Source: Chitinophaga pinensis (GTDB lineage: Bacteria > Bacteroidota > Bacteroidia > UKL13-3). From it: a DNA stretch of 6,027 bases. The DNA is taken from contig CALPIR020000145.1 in NCBI GenBank assembly GCA_943323675.2, positions 1 to 6,027 on the forward strand. Reading direction: 5' to 3'. A program made the position numbers and the translations under genes. This document shows, in pieces, positions 3,758-6,027 of the stretch. The first letter of the stretch is position 1. Every line of letters begins with the position of its first letter. The notes beneath the pieces are model-generated. The model was not told the DNA's origin. It made no database searches and saw nothing but the letters and a program-made list of their open reading frames with translations.

Positions 3758-6027
3758 TTGAAACACTTTTCCCTTCTAACCCTAACGGTTTTTATTCTAT
3801 TTAAATGCGCTATTGCACAGCAAGTAATCTTAAGCGGAAAGGTAACCAATAGTGTTAATGGCGAGCCTTTAACTTATGCTTCTGTTATGGTTAAGCAATA
3901 CAAAACCAAAACGGATAGCACAGGAAAATTTACTTTTAAATTGCCCTTGGGTAAATATATTTTACGTGTTACTGCCGTTGGTTTTAAACCATACGAAAGG
4001 AAATTAGAAATACTTGGATCGGTTGATTTAACCGTTACAATGGATCCTGAGGTAAATCAATTGGATCAATTTGTTTTTAGTGGAAGCAAGATTGAACGAA
4101 AGGCCGCGCAAGAGGTAATGAGTATGAATGTGATTAAGCCTAATTTAATAGCTTACACCAATGCCTACGATTTAAGTGATGTGGTAAATAAGGTGCCAGG
4201 AGTTAGTGTTATTGAAGGGCAAATAAGCATGCGCGGTGGGGTTGGTTACAGTTACAGTGTGGGTAGCAGGGTTATGGTTTTGTTAGATGATATGCCTTTG
4301 ATGGGTGCAGATCTGGGTGATGTTCGTTGGAAATTATTACCCATAGAAGCGGCTGAACAAATTGAAGTGGTAAAGGGTGCTACATCAGTACTGTATGGTT
4401 CTGCAGCATTAAACGGAAGTATTAATGTGCGAAGCGGTTGGCCTAGTGCAAAACCAGAAACAAAAGTTACCATGTACCAAGGTATTGTAGATAATCCAAA
4501 AAGAAGTGAAACCATTTGGTGGGATCGTACCTCACAACCGTTTAATTCGGGTGCTTTTTTTAGTCATAGGCAACAGTTTGGTAATTTTGATTTAGTGGCT
4601 AGTGGAAATGTGCACATGGTTAAAAGTCACCTTCAACAAACAGATGAATTTAGAGGCCGATCATACATTAAAACCCGTTATCGCTCAAAAAAAATTAAGG
4701 GATTAAGTTATGGTGTAAACAGTATGTTTTTGGCCGAAAAATCTGGAAGATTTTTCCTTTGGGCTGATGCAGATAGTGGCGCACTTAAACCTTATGATGG
4801 AAGTATCGGACAAGATTTTTGGAGTATTTATACCATCGATCCGCATATTACTTATGCCAGTCCTAATAAAAAAACAACCCACTCGTTAAAAATGCGTAAA
4901 TACAATATTGTTCGTTACGTTGACAAAAATTTAAACCGTAATTTGTTTGATGCGAAGGCCGATAATTACGCACTTGATTATACTTGGCAACGCAGTTGGG
5001 TAAAACGACTTACCACCACCACTGGATTTTACGGTTCCTATATTACAGCAGTAAGCAATGTTTATGCTGGCCGATACCAGGGTTATTCGTATGCGTTTTT
5101 TAGTCAGGCAGATTATAACCACAAACGATGGAATTTAAGCGCTGGTGCACGATATGAAGTAAACAGAATTGATACCGTTGAGGAAAACCGTAGGCCTTTA
5201 CTAAAATTTGGGGTGAATTATCAAGCAGCCGAAAAAACATTTTTCCGTTTAAATTACGGTGAAGGTTATCGTTTCCCAACTATTGGCGAACGTTATGTTG
5301 ATGATGGGGTAACTTTATTACGTGTGTTCCCCAATCCACAACTTCAAACCGAATATGGATGGACAGCTGAGTTTGGTATAAAACAAGGATTTAAAATTGC
5401 CAATTGGAATGGGCAGTTCGACTATGCTTTGTTTTGGCAAGAATATACAAACCTTATTGAATTTAAATTTGATCAATATGTGCCTGCAACTATTGAAAAC
5501 CCAACTGGTACATTTGGTTTTAAGGCATTAAATCTGCAACAAGCAAGGGTTGCGGGTATGGAAGCATCAATTAGTGGTAGTGGTGCTATTGGCGAGGTAA
5601 TTATTAATGTGCTTGGCGGATATACTTATTGCTATCCAGTAAATTTGGCACAAGATACTTCGGCAAAAAAAGCAGGAAACTATATAAAAGATTTTGCTAA
5701 AAGTTTTGGTGGGGTTGATAGTGCTTATGCAGCATCAAAATTATTACCCTACCGCAACCGCCACTTGGTTAAGTTTGATATAGAAGCATCGTACCGTAAA
5801 ATTAACATAGGCTACGGTGTGCAGTATTACAGTAAGTTTGATAATATTGATCCATTACTTTACATCATCATTCCAGGCTTGCCAAAGTTCATGAATAGTG
5901 TCGGCAGTGGCGATTGGGTTCATCAAGCGCGTATAGGAGTTAATATTAGTCCTAATTTAACAGTAAGTTTTATTGTAAACAATGTAATGAATTTAGAGTA
6001 TGCTACCCGTCCTGCAAGGATGGACCC
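3758..6027 (+). CDS. TonB-dependent outer-membrane receptor with N-terminal carboxypeptidase-regulatory-like domain (3' end cut by window edge)
   Basis: One uninterrupted frame of 756 codons runs to the window edge. The only good start is TTG at 3758: it comes five codons after an in-frame stop at 3743 and begins a clear signal peptide, a Lys-His start, then a hydrophobic stretch ending KCAIA before QQV (cleavage near residue 20). Residues about 23-96 are a carboxypeptidase-regulatory-like beta-sandwich (VILSGKVTNSVNGEPLTYASV). LDQFVFSGSK (102-111) resembles the TonB-box region. The plug spans about 119-226, with LSDVVNKVPGVSV, ISMRGG, VMVLLDDMP and the classic IEVVKGATSVLYGSAALNGS. The rest is the beta-barrel, with many aromatic alternating strands. 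The frame ends in NVMNLEYATRPARMD, the usual near-C-terminal motif, so perhaps 15-25 residues are missing. It imports a ligand across the outer membrane using TonB energy. The ligand is unknown, and no SusD-type partner is visible within the window. It is transcribed divergently from the CNNM unit; I found no convincing promoter in 3640-3757. Confidence 0.92.
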   Translation, partial: MKHFSLLTLTVFILFKCAIAQQVILSGKVTNSVNGEPLTYASVMVKQYKTKTDSTGKFTFKLPLGKYILRVTAVGFKPYERKLEILGSVDLTVTMDPEVNQLDQFVFSGSKIERKAAQEVMSMNVIKPNLIAYTNAYDLSDVVNKVPGVSVIEGQISMRGGVGYSYSVGSRVMVLLDDMPLMGADLGDVRWKLLPIEAAEQIEVVKGATSVLYGSAALNGSINVRSGWPSAKPETKVTMYQGIVDNPKRSETIWWDRTSQPFNSGAFFSHRQQFGNFDLVASGNVHMVKSHLQQTDEFRGRSYIKTRYRSKKIKGLSYGVNSMFLAEKSGRFFLWADADSGALKPYDGSIGQDFWSIYTIDPHITYASPNKKTTHSLKMRKYNIVRYVDKNLNRNLFDAKADNYALDYTWQRSWVKRLTTTTGFYGSYITAVSNVYAGRYQGYSYAFFSQADYNHKRWNLSAGARYEVNRIDTVEENRRPLLKFGVNYQAAEKTFFRLNYGEGYRFPTIGERYVDDGVTLLRVFPNPQLQTEYGWTAEFGIKQGFKIANWNGQFDYALFWQEYTNLIEFKFDQYVPATIENPTGTFGFKALNLQQARVAGMEASISGSGAIGEVIINVLGGYTYCYPVNLAQDTSAKKAGNYIKDFAKSFGGVDSAYAASKLLPYRNRHLVKFDIEASYRKINIGYGVQYYSKFDNIDPLLYIIIPGLPKFMNSVGSGDWVHQARIGVNISPNLTVSFIVNNVMNLEYATRPARMD

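Noticed and set aside
4252..5122. Minus-strand open frames at 4252-4515 and 4931-5122
   Set aside because: Antisense to the plug and barrel of the TonB-dependent receptor, which is clearly the coding frame.

Overview
The window looks like an AT-rich chromosomal segment of a Bacteroidota bacterium. The evidence is a SusC-style TonB-dependent receptor that carries an N-terminal carboxypeptidase-regulatory-like domain ahead of its plug, promoters of the Bacteroidota -33 TTG / -7 TAnnTTTG type, and starts that mostly lack a Shine-Dalgarno sequence. The short palindrome-rich intergenic regions fit the same picture. I cannot name the genus from the sequence.

Left part (1-2057, all minus strand): a sulfur/persulfide-handling group. 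In transcription order it begins with a stand-alone DUF2892 (YgaP-type) membrane protein on its own promoter (1857-2057). A 175-bp regulatory gap follows, with a Crp/Fnr-type palindrome and a 10-bp inverted repeat. Next is a three-domain CstB-like persulfide dioxygenase/rhodanese (257-1681). It overlaps by one base a DUF6132 small membrane protein with two cysteines (45-257), and one base later comes the start of a single-domain rhodanese that runs off the left edge (1-43). The likely logic is that persulfide is oxidised and transferred by the dioxygenase/rhodanese pair, with two small Cys-containing membrane proteins assisting at the inner membrane. DUF2892 and a separate rhodanese together resemble a split version of E. 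coli YgaP, where both are one polypeptide.

Middle (2133-3582, minus strand): a probable two-gene unit, a 57-residue two-helix membrane protein followed 22 bp later by a full-length CNNM/CorC-type protein (transmembrane domain, CBS pair, CorC_HlyC domain), probably involved in Mg2+ or related cation transport.

Right part (3758-6027, plus strand): a divergently transcribed TonB-dependent receptor, open to the right edge of the window and apparently starting at a TTG codon. It covers the last 38% of the window. Its substrate cannot be read from the sequence and nothing links it to the sulfur genes.

I see no tRNA, rRNA, CRISPR array, insertion sequence or phage gene. No wholly new system is evident. 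The most interesting part is the regulatory gap and composition of the persulfide cassette.
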